From contig JASEVX010000007.1 in assembly GCA_031761405.1 (NCBI GenBank), positions 29,414,859 to 29,478,858 on the forward strand: DNA of 64,000 nucleotides, in the 5' to 3' direction. This document shows, in pieces, positions 10,614-22,689 of the stretch; the stretch's first letter is position 1; the number at the start of each line of letters is the position of its first letter. The notes beneath the pieces were generated by a model that was not told where the DNA came from, did not search any database, and saw nothing but the letters and a program-made list of their open reading frames with translations. The position numbers and the translations under genes are program-made. This DNA is from Serripes groenlandicus (lineage: Eukaryota; Mollusca; Bivalvia; Cardiida; Cardiidae).

Positions 10614-13600
10614 ATCATAAATTGCGTCAAGGAATTATTCATGGAATAAATACTGACATCATCTCAATAAGTGAAAGCCATTTAATTGATCAGAATAGCA
10701 TCCATATCGACGGTTATAATTGGTACGGTTACAACAGTGGATAAACTGTGAGTATAACATAGAAATTGTGGACAAGTGTTATGATGGAATTTTAGCTCTG
10801 AAATTAACCAGCCATTCAACTGAACATACGATTCTGCTTTTCTCATGTTATTTAGCACCAGAAAATTCACCATGGGTCGTAACGCACAAAGCTTCTTCGC
10901 TCATCTGTTATCACTGATATATACGCACATTGACTGTGATTATATGTTGATATCAGGCGATTTAAACTCTCGAATCGGTAATCTTCAAGATATTTCATCA
11001 AATATTGATTCTATCCCCACAAGAAACATTTTAGATATAGTGAAAAATCAACATGGGTATGAATTTATGGAATTTCTCAACGAATCTCGATTCTGTATTC
11101 TGAACGGCAGGTCCATAAATGATGATTTTACGTCAGTTTCAACGAAAGGAAAATCCGTGGTGGATTATTTCTGTGTGCCGCATGATGCATTCAAACACTG
11201 TTGTAGATTTAAAGTGCTCCAAATTAGTTCGATTATTGACGAATTTGATCTACATGGGATGATTGGAATAGGATCACGAATACCAGATCATGCTATTTTA
11301 ATGACTCAGTTGACCGTTAGTGACTTGATTTCGGAGCGTACTGATGATCCTGTAAACAGTTTGCCATGTGCAAATACTAGATTTAAACTCCGTCAGATTC
11401 CGAGTGATTTTATGTCTAGCGAAATCGCCTCACGTGCATTACAGGAATTGATAAGATCTATCGAACTCTGTCGGGAAACCCAGAATGAAATAGACACAGT
11501 TTACTCAACATTTTGTGACACTTTATTACAAGAAATGGAAACTACTGTTCCAAAATACAGCTCAACTAAAGTGACAAATAAACGGTACAAAAAGAATAAA
11601 CCTTACTGGAATGAGACACTTTCACAGTTATGGATAGCCTTGCGTGATAAAGAAAAAGCGTTTTTGAAGTGTAAGGGTACCAACAACATTCGAGCGAAAA
11701 AACGCCATGACTATAAATGTGCAAGAGACACTTTCGATAAAAATCTTCGATATTTTGAACGCAAATATAGACACTCAAAAGCAATGGATATTGAACAGTT
11801 ATCAACAAATAACCCTAATGAATTTTGGTCAAAAATCAACGAATTAGGCCCAAGAAAGGTGTCTTCAATACCAATGGAAGTAGTTGACGAAAATGGCGGC
11901 ATTTCAAATGAAGATCACTGCATATATGATACGTGGAGATCAGAGTTTTCTAACCTATATAACGAAGGAAATACTGGATTTGATGATGAACACTTACAAT
12001 GGTCCAAATCTCTTAAACATTTAGTAGAGGCGAACATGTTGGACCCGTTATACACTGCAAATGAACAGTTAAATAGACCCATTTCTATAGGAGAAGTGAC
12101 AAGTGTGATTATGTCCGCTAAATCTAAGTTTGCATCGGGAATAGACAACGTATCTTACGCGGCACTGAAGTTTCCGCCAGTAATCGCTGTATTACACAAC
12201 CTATTTCAACTGATTTTTGACACTAGCATTATCCCAACCCCATGGAGAAAGTCAATTATTTTCCCGTTATTGAAAGACCCGAATTCTGATAAACGCGTGC
12301 CATTGAACTATCGTGGTATAAGCCTATTGTCATGTGCAAGTAAACTTTACAGTGCAATCTTAAACAAAAGAACTATGAAACACTTATAATCAAATGACTT
12401 ACTAGCAGACGAACAAAACGGGTTTAGGTCCAAAAGATCCTGCGAAGATCACATATTTACATTGAACAGTATGATACGTAATCAGAAAAGTGTTTTCACC
12501 GCATTCATAGATCTACAAAAAGCATTTGATTTTGTCGACAGGGAACTGCTCTTGCACAAATTACTACTCAATGGAATCGACGGAAATGTCTACAACTCTT
12601 TTAAGTCTATCCTGGCGAATTCAGAATCGTGTATACGAATAAATAATAGACTTACAGACTGGTTCTCCAGTTCAAAGGGTGCCAAACAAGGCGACAGCAG
12701 CTCTCCTACTTTGTTCGCAATATTTATTAATGATCTTGTTAAAGAAATAAATGACCTTGACATTGGAGTCCAAGTTGGTGACAGAAAAGTGTCATTACTT
12801 TTATATGCAGACGACATAGTTTTTACAGCAACTTCGGAAAATGATCTTCAAGTAATGTTAGATACTCTTTCTGGATGGTGTAAAAAGTGGCGTGTTTTAA
12901 TTAATACTTCTAAATCAAAATGTGTTCATTTTCGCCCACAGCGACATCTTAGAACGGAATACAATTTTACAATAGGTCAACACGTGCTAGATACCGTTAA
13001 GTGTTATAAATATTTAGGGGTGATTTTTGATGAACACTTAGACTATACTACACATTGTGAGGCGATATCGAAGGGCGCCGGGAGAGCTTTGGGAGGAATT
13101 ATTTCAAAATTCTGCCACATGAAAGACTTTGGTTTCAAGACATATGAAAAGCTTTATTACAATTGCGTAGTTCCGATTCTTGAATACGGGTCATCTACAT
13201 GGGGGTTTAAAACTTATAAATGTTTAGATAACATACATAACAGAAGCATGAGATACTATCTTGGGGTACACCGATTTGCACCTGTGACCGCACTCAATGG
13301 GGACACTGGGTGGCTGCCGTGTGTGTATAGACAATGGTTGTCTATAATACGATTCTGGAATAGACTTATCACGACCGAAGAAAATAGACTTATCAAAACT
13401 GTATTTAATATAGATTACAATGTTTGTAAAAATAATTGGTGTAGTGAGTTGAAAAGCATCTTGTGCAGAATCGGCTTATCGGATTATTATAACAATAAAC
13501 TTGTAATTAACATGAACCTAGCTGAATTAAAAATCAAACAGTACTATGGGTCGGAGTGGTCAACAAGTGTTCAGTAATCACCAAAGCTGCGAACTTATAA

Positions 13601-13988
13601 GTTGTTTAAAGATAGTTTTACCACAGAATATTACATTAAACTGAACTTACGTAAAAACGAGCGCTCTCTTTTAGCTCAGCTAAGATGCGGGATTTTGCCT
13701 TTGAGAATTGAGACAGGCCGATACATTGGCGAAAAAATCAATGATCGCTTATGTTTATTTTGTGATAGCTCACAAATAGAGTCGGAAACGCATTTTGTGG
13801 TTACATGCGACTTTTATACAAGAATAAGATCTGACATATTCGGTGAACTATTTGATACAGGGGCATTTGTACAATTATCGCTTAATAATAAATTGTGTTA
13901 TTTAATGATGAATCATGTGCGAAAATTAGCAAAATTTATAGTTAAAGCCTATGTTGTAAGACGGAGAGCATTATATCCGCAGAACTGA
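10614..13988 (+). pseudogene. LINE-2 ORF2: endonuclease (partial) and reverse transcriptase
   Basis: It begins in the endonuclease (DIISISESHL, DGYNWYGYN), shifts frame near 10,740 and again near 10,875 (one base missing in CCATGGGTCGTAAC), then is open from 10,845 to 13,988 apart from two TAA codons in the same frame (12387-12389 and 13575-13577). Endonuclease C-terminal motifs: LISGDLNSRIG, SVVDYFCV, RIPDHAIL. Reverse transcriptase: NYRGISLLSCASKLY, QNGFRSKRSCEDH, FIDLQKAFDFVDR, GAKQGDSSSPTLF and the catalytic LLYADDIVF, then CYKYLGVIFDEHL. The tail has a Cys/His segment (CLFCDSS...ETHFVVTC) ending at TGA 13986-13988. Undoing the two nonsense codons conceptually would leave one long frame, so decay is recent. 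The other frames in this span are shadows. Confidence 0.9.
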
Positions 13989-14669
13989 TTATTGTTCTTT
14001 TTGATATACAGGCGACTTTTTGAATCGATTATGGTGGGCATGTTTTCAGGGCATTTTATGGGGAGTAAAAATTGCTCGTAATGTGCAAGTTCTTATTCTC
14101 GCATAATGCTTTTGGCTATAACAGTTTTCTCTTTTGGAAAAGTCTTCAAGTTGTAGATGATGTATTATTATGTTCATAATGTATATGTGTACGTTTATGT
14201 ATTTTTCATTAGGACCGTATAGACACAACTATCTCACTTTCAAACATTTATTCACTCACACATGCACTGACTGACTGACTCACACACACAATCATTCGTT
14301 AGTGTCTTTGCTTGTGATTGTTTTTAACTGTGTTTGATTATACATATGACTACATTTTCTTTACATCTCGTTTATGTAAAGGACCTTTAGTTATATATTA
14401 TTACTTAACATTACGATAACTTTATTGTTATGTGATTTGGTGGACAGCAAAACTTCCGCTCTTTCTCTTAAAAGAGCATAGCCTAGCTGTTAAACAAAAA
14501 CACTCATATTGTAAATTTATTCTTTAGACAGTGTGAAAATGTTTCAATTAACGTTTTCATTTTTTTGTTTTCCCCCAGAAGTGATCTCAATCATAACTAG
14601 AGATTGTAACTGTAGCAACAGTTACGAACGATTCCCTTGCCATTTTATTGAACAAGGGCAGATAACACA
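13989..14669 (+). other. LINE-2 3' UTR, unique part
   Basis: Non-coding sequence after the ORF2 stop, with short CACTGACTGACTGACTCACACACACA simple repeats near 14,265. Nothing gene-like: the 80-codon frame at 14533-14775 runs into the 133-bp satellite. Confidence 0.6.
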
Positions 14670-15455
14670 ATGGCCCAGAGTATTCGGTAATGCGCTAATA
14701 CACTTGCGAAAGTACTACTACTTGATTAGGGACACATGTACTAAGTTTCAAGTCTCTATCACTTGTCGTTTTTGAGTTATACAAGTCCGAAAAATCGACC
14801 AATCAGAAACGAGTATTCGGTCATGAGCTAATACACATGCAAAAATAGTACTACTTGATAAGAAACACATGTACTAAGTTTCAAGTCTCTATCACTTGTC
14901 GTTTTTGAGTTATACAAGTCCGAAAAATCGACCAATCAGAAACGAGTATTCGGTCATGCGCTAATACACATGCAAAAGTAGAACTACTTGATAAGAAACA
15001 CATGTACTAAGTTTCAACTCTCTATCACTTGTCGTTTTTGAGTTATACAAGTCCGAAAAATCGACCAATCAGAAACGAGTATTCGGTCATACGCTAATAC
15101 ACATGCAAAAGTAGAACTACTTGATAAGAAACACATGTACTAAGTTTCAAGTCTCTATCACTTGTCGTTTTTGAGTTATACAAGTCAGAAAAATCGACCA
15201 ATCAGAAACGAGTATTCGGTCATGCGCTAATACACTTGAGAAAGTAGTACTACTTGATTAGAATCACATGTACTAAGTTTCAAGTCTCTATCACTAGTCA
15301 TTTTCGAGTTATACAAGTCCGAAAAATCGACCAATCAAAACGAGTATTCGGTCAAGCTCAAATACACATGAGAAAGTAGGTCACTTGATTGGGAACATTT
15401 GTACTAAGTTTCAAGTCTCTATCTCTTTTCGTTATCGAGTTATACAAGTTCAAAT
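14670..15455 (+). repeat. 133-bp minisatellite, about six copies, in the LINE-2 3' UTR
   Basis: GAGTATTCGGTCAT recurs at 14811, 14944, 15077, 15210 and 15342, and a diverged unit starts near 14,670. Each unit also has CACATGTACTAAGTTTCAAG, CACTTGTCGTTTTTGAG and AAAATCGACCAATCAGAAA. Confidence 0.93.
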
Positions 15456-15465
15456 CACCCAATTA

Positions 15466-16063
15466 TTAAAAAAATGAAAAAGGGGAGATAACTTTGCAAA
15501 AAAAGTGGCCCAGAGTTATAATTCTTGCATGTTGTACAACTGCACAGTGCCATCTATCTATGTTCCAAGTTTCAATAATATCTGACAATTCGTTCACAAG
15601 ATATCGCTCTGACAAAAATTGATTAAAATATTGAAAAAGGGGAGATAACTTTGCAAAAAAGTGGCTCAGAGTTATCATTCTTGAAAACTACACAAGTTCA
15701 CATTGCCATCTATCTATGTTGCAAGTTTCGATCAATTCCATCAAGTTAGTAGTTTATGAGTATTGCTCTGGACAAAAAATTTGGATAAAATATTGAAAAA
15801 GGGGAGATAACTTTGCAAAAAAGTGGCTCAGAGTTATCATTCTTGAAAACTACACAAGTTCACTTTGCCATTTATCTATGTTGCAAGTTTCGATCAATTC
15901 CATCAAGTAGTTTATGAGTATTGCTCTGGACAAAATTTTTGGATCAGAGTTATCATTCTTGAAAACTACATAAGTTCACATTGCCATTTATCTATGTTGC
16001 AAGTTTCGATCAATTCCATCAAGTAGTTTATGAGTATTGCTCTGGACAAAAATTTTGGATAGG
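15466..16063 (+). repeat. ~160-bp minisatellite, about 3.6 copies, in the LINE-2 3' UTR
   Basis: AAAAAGGGGAGATAACTTTGC recurs near 15,478, 15,635 and 15,797. A fourth, shortened unit starts near 15,945. Units share CAGAGTTATCATTCTTG, CTATGTTGCAAGTTTCGATC and GAGTATTGCTCTGGAC. Confidence 0.9.
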
Positions 16064-16080
16064 AGAATAAAGAATAATAA

Positions 16081-16196
16081 TAATAATAAAAAACAATAGA
16101 AAAACAATACGATTCCCAACTCTGTTGGGAAATCGTAATAATAAAAAACAGTAGAAAAACAATACGATTCCCAACTCTGTTGGGGAATCGTAATTA
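16081..16196 (+). repeat. Duplicated hairpin ACGATTCCCAACTCTGTTGGG(G)AATCGT
   Basis: Two direct copies of about 57 bp (AATAATAAAAAACA.TAGAAAAACAAT plus the hairpin). The 10-bp arms ACGATTCCCA / TGGGGAATCGT enclose a short loop. It sits near the 3' end of LINE-2 and could be a structured 3' signal, but that is inference. Confidence 0.75.
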
Positions 16197-16584
16197 TACG
16201 TACTTATATTGACTTTTTATATCTACCTTATTTTTCTTTTGGAGATGAAGTTTCTGGAATGGATGTTTTCGAATGGTACTGCCCATATCTGTCTATTTTG
16301 ATATTGTCGTTATGAAGTAGAACGATACCAACACAACACGTTTTCCATTTTTTGCTTTTTTTGTATGTTTTTTTTTTTTTTTTTTTTTTTTTTTGGTTTT
16401 CTTAATTATTTTTCTTTTGAAAGTGACTTATAGGCCCATGGGGCCGGGTGTTATTTATTACATTTTGTACCATTGTTTTGTTGTTGTATATACACATGTC
16501 ACTATAATAAAATATTTACTTACTTACTTACTTACATATGCTTCGTTCAGCACAGTCAGGTCAGGATCGTTCACGTTTACTCTT

Positions 16585-16892
16585 AAAGATATTCTGTATC
16601 TATCCGAAGAATTCTTAAAAGTCGTCTGATACATTTTTCTTTTATGCGGGTAAATGTACATCGTTGGACTAGTCTTTTGATCCCTCCCTATACACAACAA
16701 ATCTAAAGCAGACGACTTTGAACACATCTAGACTAAAATATGGCAACCCTCTATAAATGAAGTGTCACAATAGGATACAGTTGAAAACATTTCGGCAAAA
16801 GGGATATATTGTCAAAATTGGCAATTTCTTCTTCAGCAACACTCTTTTCAAAAGTGTTCTGCATTATATAGATTAAAATGCGCCTGCAGGTC
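16585..16892. other. Spacer between copies A and B with an old MITE
   Basis: Homology of copy A to copy B stops at 16,584 (after GTTTACTCTT). The rest is mostly a strongly diverged TTAA-type MITE (about 16,679-16,885: GCAGACGACTTTGAACA..., TTGAAAACATTTCGGCAAAAGG..., GGCAATTTCTTCTTC). Confidence 0.55.
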
Positions 16893-16928
16893 GAAAAGTG
16901 TAAAACAGAAATCTTTCAAAATACCCAC

Positions 16929-17159
16929 TTAACCCTTTCCCTCATAAGACAATTCTGCAGCAGACGACTTTGAACATGTTTTGTCAAAAAATGGAAAAAT
17001 CTCTATAATGGAATGCATAACCTATGACTAAAAGTGGAAAACATTGTGGAAAAAGGAGAAATTGCTCATTTTGAGCAATTTATTCTTTTGTCACTATGTT
17101 TTCAAAAAGCTGTCTGCTGCAGAGGCGTTAGAAAGCGTCTATATGAGAGAAAGGGTTAA
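16929..17159 (+). mobile_element. TTAA-type MITE, complete (231 bp including both TTAA)
   Basis: It starts TTAACCCTTTCCCTCATA and ends TATGAGAGAAAGGGTTAA, which are imperfect terminal inverted repeats. Near the right side is a long near-perfect palindrome centred on GAAATTGCTCATTTTGAGCAATTT. The MITE-free site ...ACCCACTTAATATACATATT is present at 441-460, so one TTAA became two. TTAA target duplication is typical of piggyBac-like transposases. No coding capacity, so it must be mobilised in trans. Confidence 0.88.
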
Positions 17160-17475
17160 TATACATATTTTAAAAGTGGCATTACTATCACGGGTCTTTC
17201 TCGACACTTTCACGCCAGCGAAAACAAACTGTAATCATTGCAGCTCACAAACGATCTCATTTTCTTGATGTGCTGTAAAATATTCGATTCAGCTGCCACA
17301 TAAAACAAGAATTGTCTTTTTTAAAAAGAAAAAACGGCCTAAATGGAATTGAGTTCACGGAATATTGAATTAGTAATGAACTGAAAACGACATCTCAGAA
17401 GTGTGCTGCTAAGTGACTGAAACAAATGTATATGGTTATGTAGAGTAGTGTCGGTGGCCGTATATCACCGGGATT

Positions 17476-17654
17476 TCGTGACCTTTTTTGAACATCTTGA
17501 CAAACATGTGTGAAAATCTCTGTAAATTAAAGTAAAACAATTTAAAAGAGCTGAAAACATTGTGGCAAAATGAGAAATTGCTCATGATGAGCAGTTTCTC
17601 CTTTTGTCGAATGTTTTAAAAAAATCGTCTGTTGCAGAAGCGTCAGAGAGTTAA
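17476..17654 (+). mobile_element. Diverged TTAA-type MITE (orthologue of 766-944)
   Basis: Same block as in copy A: GGCAAAATGAGAAATTGCTC, ATGATGAGCAGTTTCTCC, GTCTGTTGCAGAAGCGTC and GAGTTAA at the right. The left end is eroded. Confidence 0.65.
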
Positions 17655-18173
17655 AAGGATGATAGTTATGTATGACACTTCGTGATGATACAGAAGTTCT
17701 TTCAGATCCATCGAACGACTTTTATTATCTTTACGGAACGAGATCAAAGTCCTGGTAATGTTGCATATCTGAACACGATATACACGATGTACAGCAAGTG
17801 TTCTTTTTACTAAGAGACCTCCACATTTTTATCGTGGGCCGATCTAAATAACAGAAAAACAGGTGTCATAACCGATAGTGTTTACAAATTACTTATAGTT
17901 ATAATATATAATTAGGGATGGCAACGGATACCGATATTACTAACCGGTTAATCGTATAATGTTGTAACCGGTTACTCGGTTACTCGTATAGATTCATAGA
18001 AAATAAATATTCACTTGCTTCCGGGTTTTGTTATTGTTGTTTTTGGATTTAACTCGTATTTCTTGGTCATGTATAAATCAGACTAAAACGTTGTTATCGG
18101 AACGTTTTCATTCGTGTCAACCAATTGTTTTAATTGTGTGTTTTTAATTTTTAGTCAATTTTTTTTTCGTTTT

Positions 18174-20131
18174 TGGTAGACTTGCGCATGCGCAGAGGCT
18201 GACATAGTCATAGTGAGTTTGAAGTCACGTGATGTATATGCCCTTCACCACCAACAATTAAGTGCAATTTTTGGTTTGACTAATTTACGAATGCTCACAA
18301 AAGCAAACATAGAGTAACGAAAAAAATCCGATTATTCAAGCTTATAATAGAAAATAACAAGTCTTGTAAGTGTAAATATCATATTTAAAGTGTACACAAT
18401 TATTTAGATATCACTACGCCAATATAGCACTGCACCGCGCAATTACCCTTTGTAAATTGTAACCCTTTTTTAAACTCGGCAGAGATGTGAACATCCACTC
18501 GCCCGCTAGCATAAGCGAGTGGAATGAAGGATCGGCTAGTACGAAATTCTAGGCGCTAGTCCATACATATTCGTTCATGTCCTTATTCATAAAGATAGTA
18601 TGCATTGCTAAGCATTTTCTTTCTCTTTCTCTCAGTCCATCTATTCCTTCGACAACGATTGCATTTTGGATAGGTGCTTTCGACAAGGTCCGCGTCTAAA
18701 GAAACAAATTTCATCAAATGATTTGAGCGCTTTAAATCACTTGTTTATAAGCGTTCAGAATACTTTGATAATAATAGGCAGAACGAATAACGAATAAATC
18801 TTGCAAGAAATCGATCATTTCTTTCGGCCAAAATCAGGTAAATGACCCGCGGATATTGGTTGTTACAACATAACTGATTCATCCTTTTATTCTAAATTTG
18901 TATAACACAGTTCAAAATTAGATTTTGACAGTTTGTTCGTTATGATTTTGACGCGATTCAAGATTTTGACGCGATTAATTCGTTCATAGAGTTGATTACT
19001 AACAGATGACTAAGTTGATGATGGAAAGAACATTAACAAGTAAAGTTAAGCTAAAACATGCACAGGCAGGCGAGTGTTTCATTAGGATAAGTGCAACACT
19101 CAATTCCCAATCCTGCTTGCCCTTTAACAAATCACAACCCACCCCACAATATAAAAACTCTGCAGCAGACGAATTAAAAAAAAATCTGAGCAAAGATACA
19201 GAAAATCACATTTATTGGAAGTGTAATCATTGAATATAGTTGAAAACATTGTTGCAAAAGGAGAAAGCTTGTTATGAGCAATTTCTTCTTCTGCATCAAT
19301 GTTTTCAAAAGTCGTCGGCTGCAATTACGTATGCAAGTGGGAAAGGTTTAAATAAGAAACACTTTTTCAAATGATAGTCAGTTGGCTATTCTAGTATATA
19401 ATGTCCGTCTTAAATAATAATGACAAAACTTTCAAAAAACAAGAAAAATATTTTTTACAATTTAATTGAAAACATATTTAATCAAAGTTGGGAAAGTTGT
19501 CCCTTTCCGTGCTTTTTTTATGAGAGTTCAAATCACAAGCAAAACTTATGGGACAGAGTTGACAAATAACACATTGACACAATTTCAGATTTAGGCTTTG
19601 TTTCTGTCAAACTGCTGAAGAAGACAACACTGAGACACACATTTTGATTAAAAGTTTATTTAAAAAAAGGAATAATTTTATTTATGATAAACAACATTAC
19701 AATGATGGTGTAGAAAATACATGTCAACAATAAATTTTTCAATTTGTACATTCATTGCACAGACCAAATCTTAGCAAGTTTGAAATTATGGACCTATCAG
19801 CACATTTTTTTCTCAATTCATTACTTCTTGGCAGGATTTTACTGCTAAAATTGATGATTTTTTTTTATTTTTGGCCGGATTGCTCTAGCAATTCCGGTCT
19901 ATAGATTGGCGATGTCTGTCTCTCCGTCTGTCTGTTCGTCAACATTTTGGTTAAAGTTTCAGGTTGAGGCAAAATCTCAGCACTGGAAAGGGTTACACAC
20001 TTGAAACTTTGCCTGAAGGTAACCAGTAACAAGTTCCATTGATTTATATGGTTACTTTCATATATGCACTTCTGTATCTCTTCTTAAACGATCGCAATTC
20101 TACCTTCAGTACTTTCAGTACTTTGATTTTA
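18174..20131. other. Copy-B-specific 1.96-kb segment
   Basis: In copy A, TTTTTTTCG is joined directly to TTTTTTTAACGAAGTGACCG. In copy B these are separated by this segment. It contains GCGCATGCGC (18,186), a hairpin CCACTCGC...AGCGAGTGG (about 18,496), a TTAA-type MITE, and the imperfect palindrome CCGGATTGCTCTAGCAATTCCGG (19,875-19,897) followed by a CTGTCTCTCCGTCTGTCTG tract. No gene recognised. Confidence 0.6.
19140..19352 (+). mobile_element. TTAA-type MITE, ends eroded
   Basis: CTGCAGCAGACGAATT, then GTTGAAAACATTGTTGCAAAAGG, GAGCAATTTCTTC, AATGTTTTCAAAAGTCGTCGGCTGCA and a right end GTGGGAAAGGTTTAA. The left CCCTTTCCC terminus is not clear. Confidence 0.65.
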
Positions 20132-20963
20132 ACGAAGTGACCGTTATACGATTTATGAAATGTTGAATCAAAGACGTGCATAGCTGCATATCTTTCAATA
20201 CTAACTCAGGGGAAATGTGTTTAAAACTACTATTTAAATCTTCTAATCCTATTGGTAAATAATTTACAAATACAATAATTCGAATTTATCAAATTCATTC
20301 CAATGACATTACTAAGTCATTATCTTATAATTCTAGCCTTGTATAAGACATCAAAGTTTAGCTTAGCAAATAGATGCATGGTCCTTTCAGTGTCTCTTCT
20401 TTCCAACGACAAATAAAAGAGGCACAGTTTTGTAAATGACTTGGACCGGTGCTCCGGGAAAACAAGCTTACCGTAATAATGTCATGTTCGGAAGAAGTTT
20501 TATCTGTGCTTCAAATGGAAGTTTCTTAAAACATTTTATGACTTATTGGCGAACAATTCAGTACCATATCAGACTGCGTGGCTGTACTTTTTCATCTGGT
20601 TCTACACTGATCGCAACATTCAACCGTTTGAATCCACAGAGCGTCAATCAATTAATAAAACCCTTACCTTCGACGAGGGCTATCAAACCAGGAATTGGAA
20701 TTCGAACTCTGGTTCGGTTATTCCTTTTTCTTTATGATTCATAAATGCGATTGTGACTGACGTAACCAGTCTTCGCCAAGGGAGTTTTAGTCTATGTGTA
20801 AATGTAGGAAGTTGTCCCGGGGAAATAATGTGAGGAGAACTGGTGCGGGAAAGTCAGGATAAAGACGTTAGATGAACTGGCCGTCGTCCTATTAGTAACC
20901 TGACCGACATATAGCTGAACGTTTTACTCCAATTTAGTATTCCACTGTTAAACCTCTTTAAGT
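20132..20963. other. Duplicated non-coding blocks of copy B
   Basis: Paralogue of 1451-2070 followed by that of 3596-3815, joined without the 1.5-kb spacer seen in copy A. It ends at the LINE-1 empty site (TCTTTAAGT/GCTTAACATG). Confidence 0.7.
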
Positions 20964-21503
20964 GCTTAACATGATTCTGTTTTACCCGACTCAACTTAAT
21001 AAGTTTCTTTCTAAATATATATATGTAAAAATATTCGGTCGTCTAACAAACAGACAATTAGTGTTTTCTTTATTACAGTATTTATCAATTAATGGTAGAA
21101 AAAACAACAATATAAGGTTACAACTAATGTGCCGAGTAACACATAAATCTACGCAGGAGATGTTTGCGACATAAAAATAAGTAAAAAGTTAACAAACACA
21201 CAATTTATTTTTTCTTTATTGCACTCATTATCAATTCATGGTAGAAAGAAATACTATAATGAGACTACAAATGAGCAACGTGATGTGAAAACCTACGCAT
21301 GGTTCGTTTGTGACAAGCAAATAAGTTTATAGTTAAAAAAAACAGACAATTAGAGTTTTCTTTATTGTACTAATTACCAATAAGTGGAAGAAAAACAACA
21401 CCACAATGTGACCACAAATGAGTCAGGTTTCACAAATGAAGACCCAGATCAACATATGCTTCGTTCGGCACAGTCAGGTCAGGATCGTTCACGTTTACTC
21501 TTT
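20964..21503. repeat. Three ~147-bp tandem repeats of copy B with the LINE-2 empty site
   Basis: Units start near 21,050, 21,196 and 21,343 (CAGACAATTAG or CACACAATTTA). The unoccupied LINE-2 target ACATAT is at 21452-21457. Homology to copy A continues to GTTTACTCTT (21,503). A partial further copy of the TCTGGTTCGGTTATT...GACTGACGTAAC block follows at about 21,550-21,670. Confidence 0.75.
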
Positions 21504-22689
21504 CGTCGTGCAAGCATTCCAAAAGCTTTTTGAGATTGGGTACGTAATTGCTTAAAAGAGACTCTGGTTCGGTTATTTCTTTTTCTTGATGATTCATAAA
21601 TGCCAATGTGACTGACGTAACATGTCTTCGCCAAGGGATTATTAGTCTATGCGTAAAGGTAGCCAGTTGTCAATACAATCGAGCGCGGCCGTTTTCACAG
21701 TTATGGCAACACTCCCGATCGAGGTGTAAATAATTAACCTCTTGTCAGATACGTGTGACAGATTGAAAAGAGCAAAAGGTGAAATACAACTGTGTATATA
21801 TTTTATCGTATTGTCTATTCTTCCGAGTACTCGGTTACGTGAATTACTAACCGATTAATCGAATAACATACGGTTAACCGAGTAACCGATTAATCGCTGA
21901 CATCCCTAGTTATAATATCGAATCTCTGTCTTCACACATTACTGTAGCAACCTTTCGCAGTTTTCATACGCATTTTCTAAATTACTGTTTTTACGCCTGC
22001 GCAAACTCCGACCATGGATATTCATCAACTAATATTAGGGAAAAGTCCACAACGGGACGCTTACATACGAATGTCAACATCAAACTGTATTTATTAAGTG
22101 ACGTTACCGTAGTTACGATTACTGTTTATGCACGTGAGTAATGAAAATGACATTTTCGGGTTCCAGCAACATGTCTGCCATAGTATAGAAATGAGAGCCT
22201 TTTCCCGCGAACTATTTGAACACCCCTCGTATATAGTACATGGACATGATGCGTCATTACTATTTCACTGTTGGGCATGAACGCTTATTAGTACCCTCCC
22301 GGTATAATTAAAGCCCAATCCAGTCCCTATGAGAATATTAACCCTTTCACACATGCCACACATCTGCAGCAGACTTTTGTTGATGACAGTCCATATAGTT
22401 CAATTTGTATTCTATCTGTTTCAACCGAATGATTTCTGTGGCATTTTCGATATTTTAGTATACACCAGTCCCTCCAAAGAACAGTCAAACTTTTGTTAGT
22501 GGTTTCCTCTGCTAAGCAGCACACTTGTATTCATCAGCCACTTGAAGATAAACCAAAACAACATTGTGTTCTTTATTTGACTTGTATCAGCAGCCACCTG
22601 TATTCAGCAGCCATATTTTGACTTTCCATTTAGTGGCTGCCTAAGACAAGTTTGACTGTAATTGAAAAACTCAAAAGAAACTGGCGTGA
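21504..22689. other. Single-copy spacer
   Basis: It contains the putative hAT right end (to 21908), a left-end fragment of the TTAA-type MITE (22338-22380: TTAACCCTTTCACACAT...CTGCAGCAGAC), and a CAGCAGCCAC-type repeat (22,530-22,660) ending GTTTGACTGTA. No gene. Confidence 0.5.

Larger units (their letters stand above)
10614..16533 (+). mobile_element. LINE-2: 5'-truncated non-LTR retrotransposon with TSD ACATAT
   Basis: ACATAT at 10608-10613 and 16534-16539 flanks the element. Copy B has a single ACATAT at 21452-21457 in the same context (GACCCAGAT.AACATATGCTTCG), which gives an exact empty site. The element starts inside the endonuclease domain, so it is 5' truncated. It contains an EN-RT frame to 13,988, a 2.5-kb 3' UTR made largely of two minisatellites, a T-tract at 16371-16394, and ends ATAATAAAATATT(TACT)n. 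Short tetranucleotide tails are usual for CR1/L2-like LINEs. It differs in sequence, strand and tail from LINE-1. Confidence 0.93.
17913..21908. mobile_element. Putative hAT-like element, composite (about 4.0 kb)
   Basis: Left end TAGGGATGGCAACG; right end, reverse-complemented, TAGGGATGTCAGCG (12 of 14 match). The flanking 8-mers TATATAAT and GTTATAAT agree at 6 of 8 positions, as expected for an old 8-bp hAT target duplication. Both ends carry repeated TAACCGGTTAATCG-like subterminal motifs, which resemble transposase-binding repeats of hAT elements. No transposase is visible inside. The interior contains other repeats and much of copy B, so it is non-autonomous or a chance framing of old ends. 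Confidence 0.5.
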
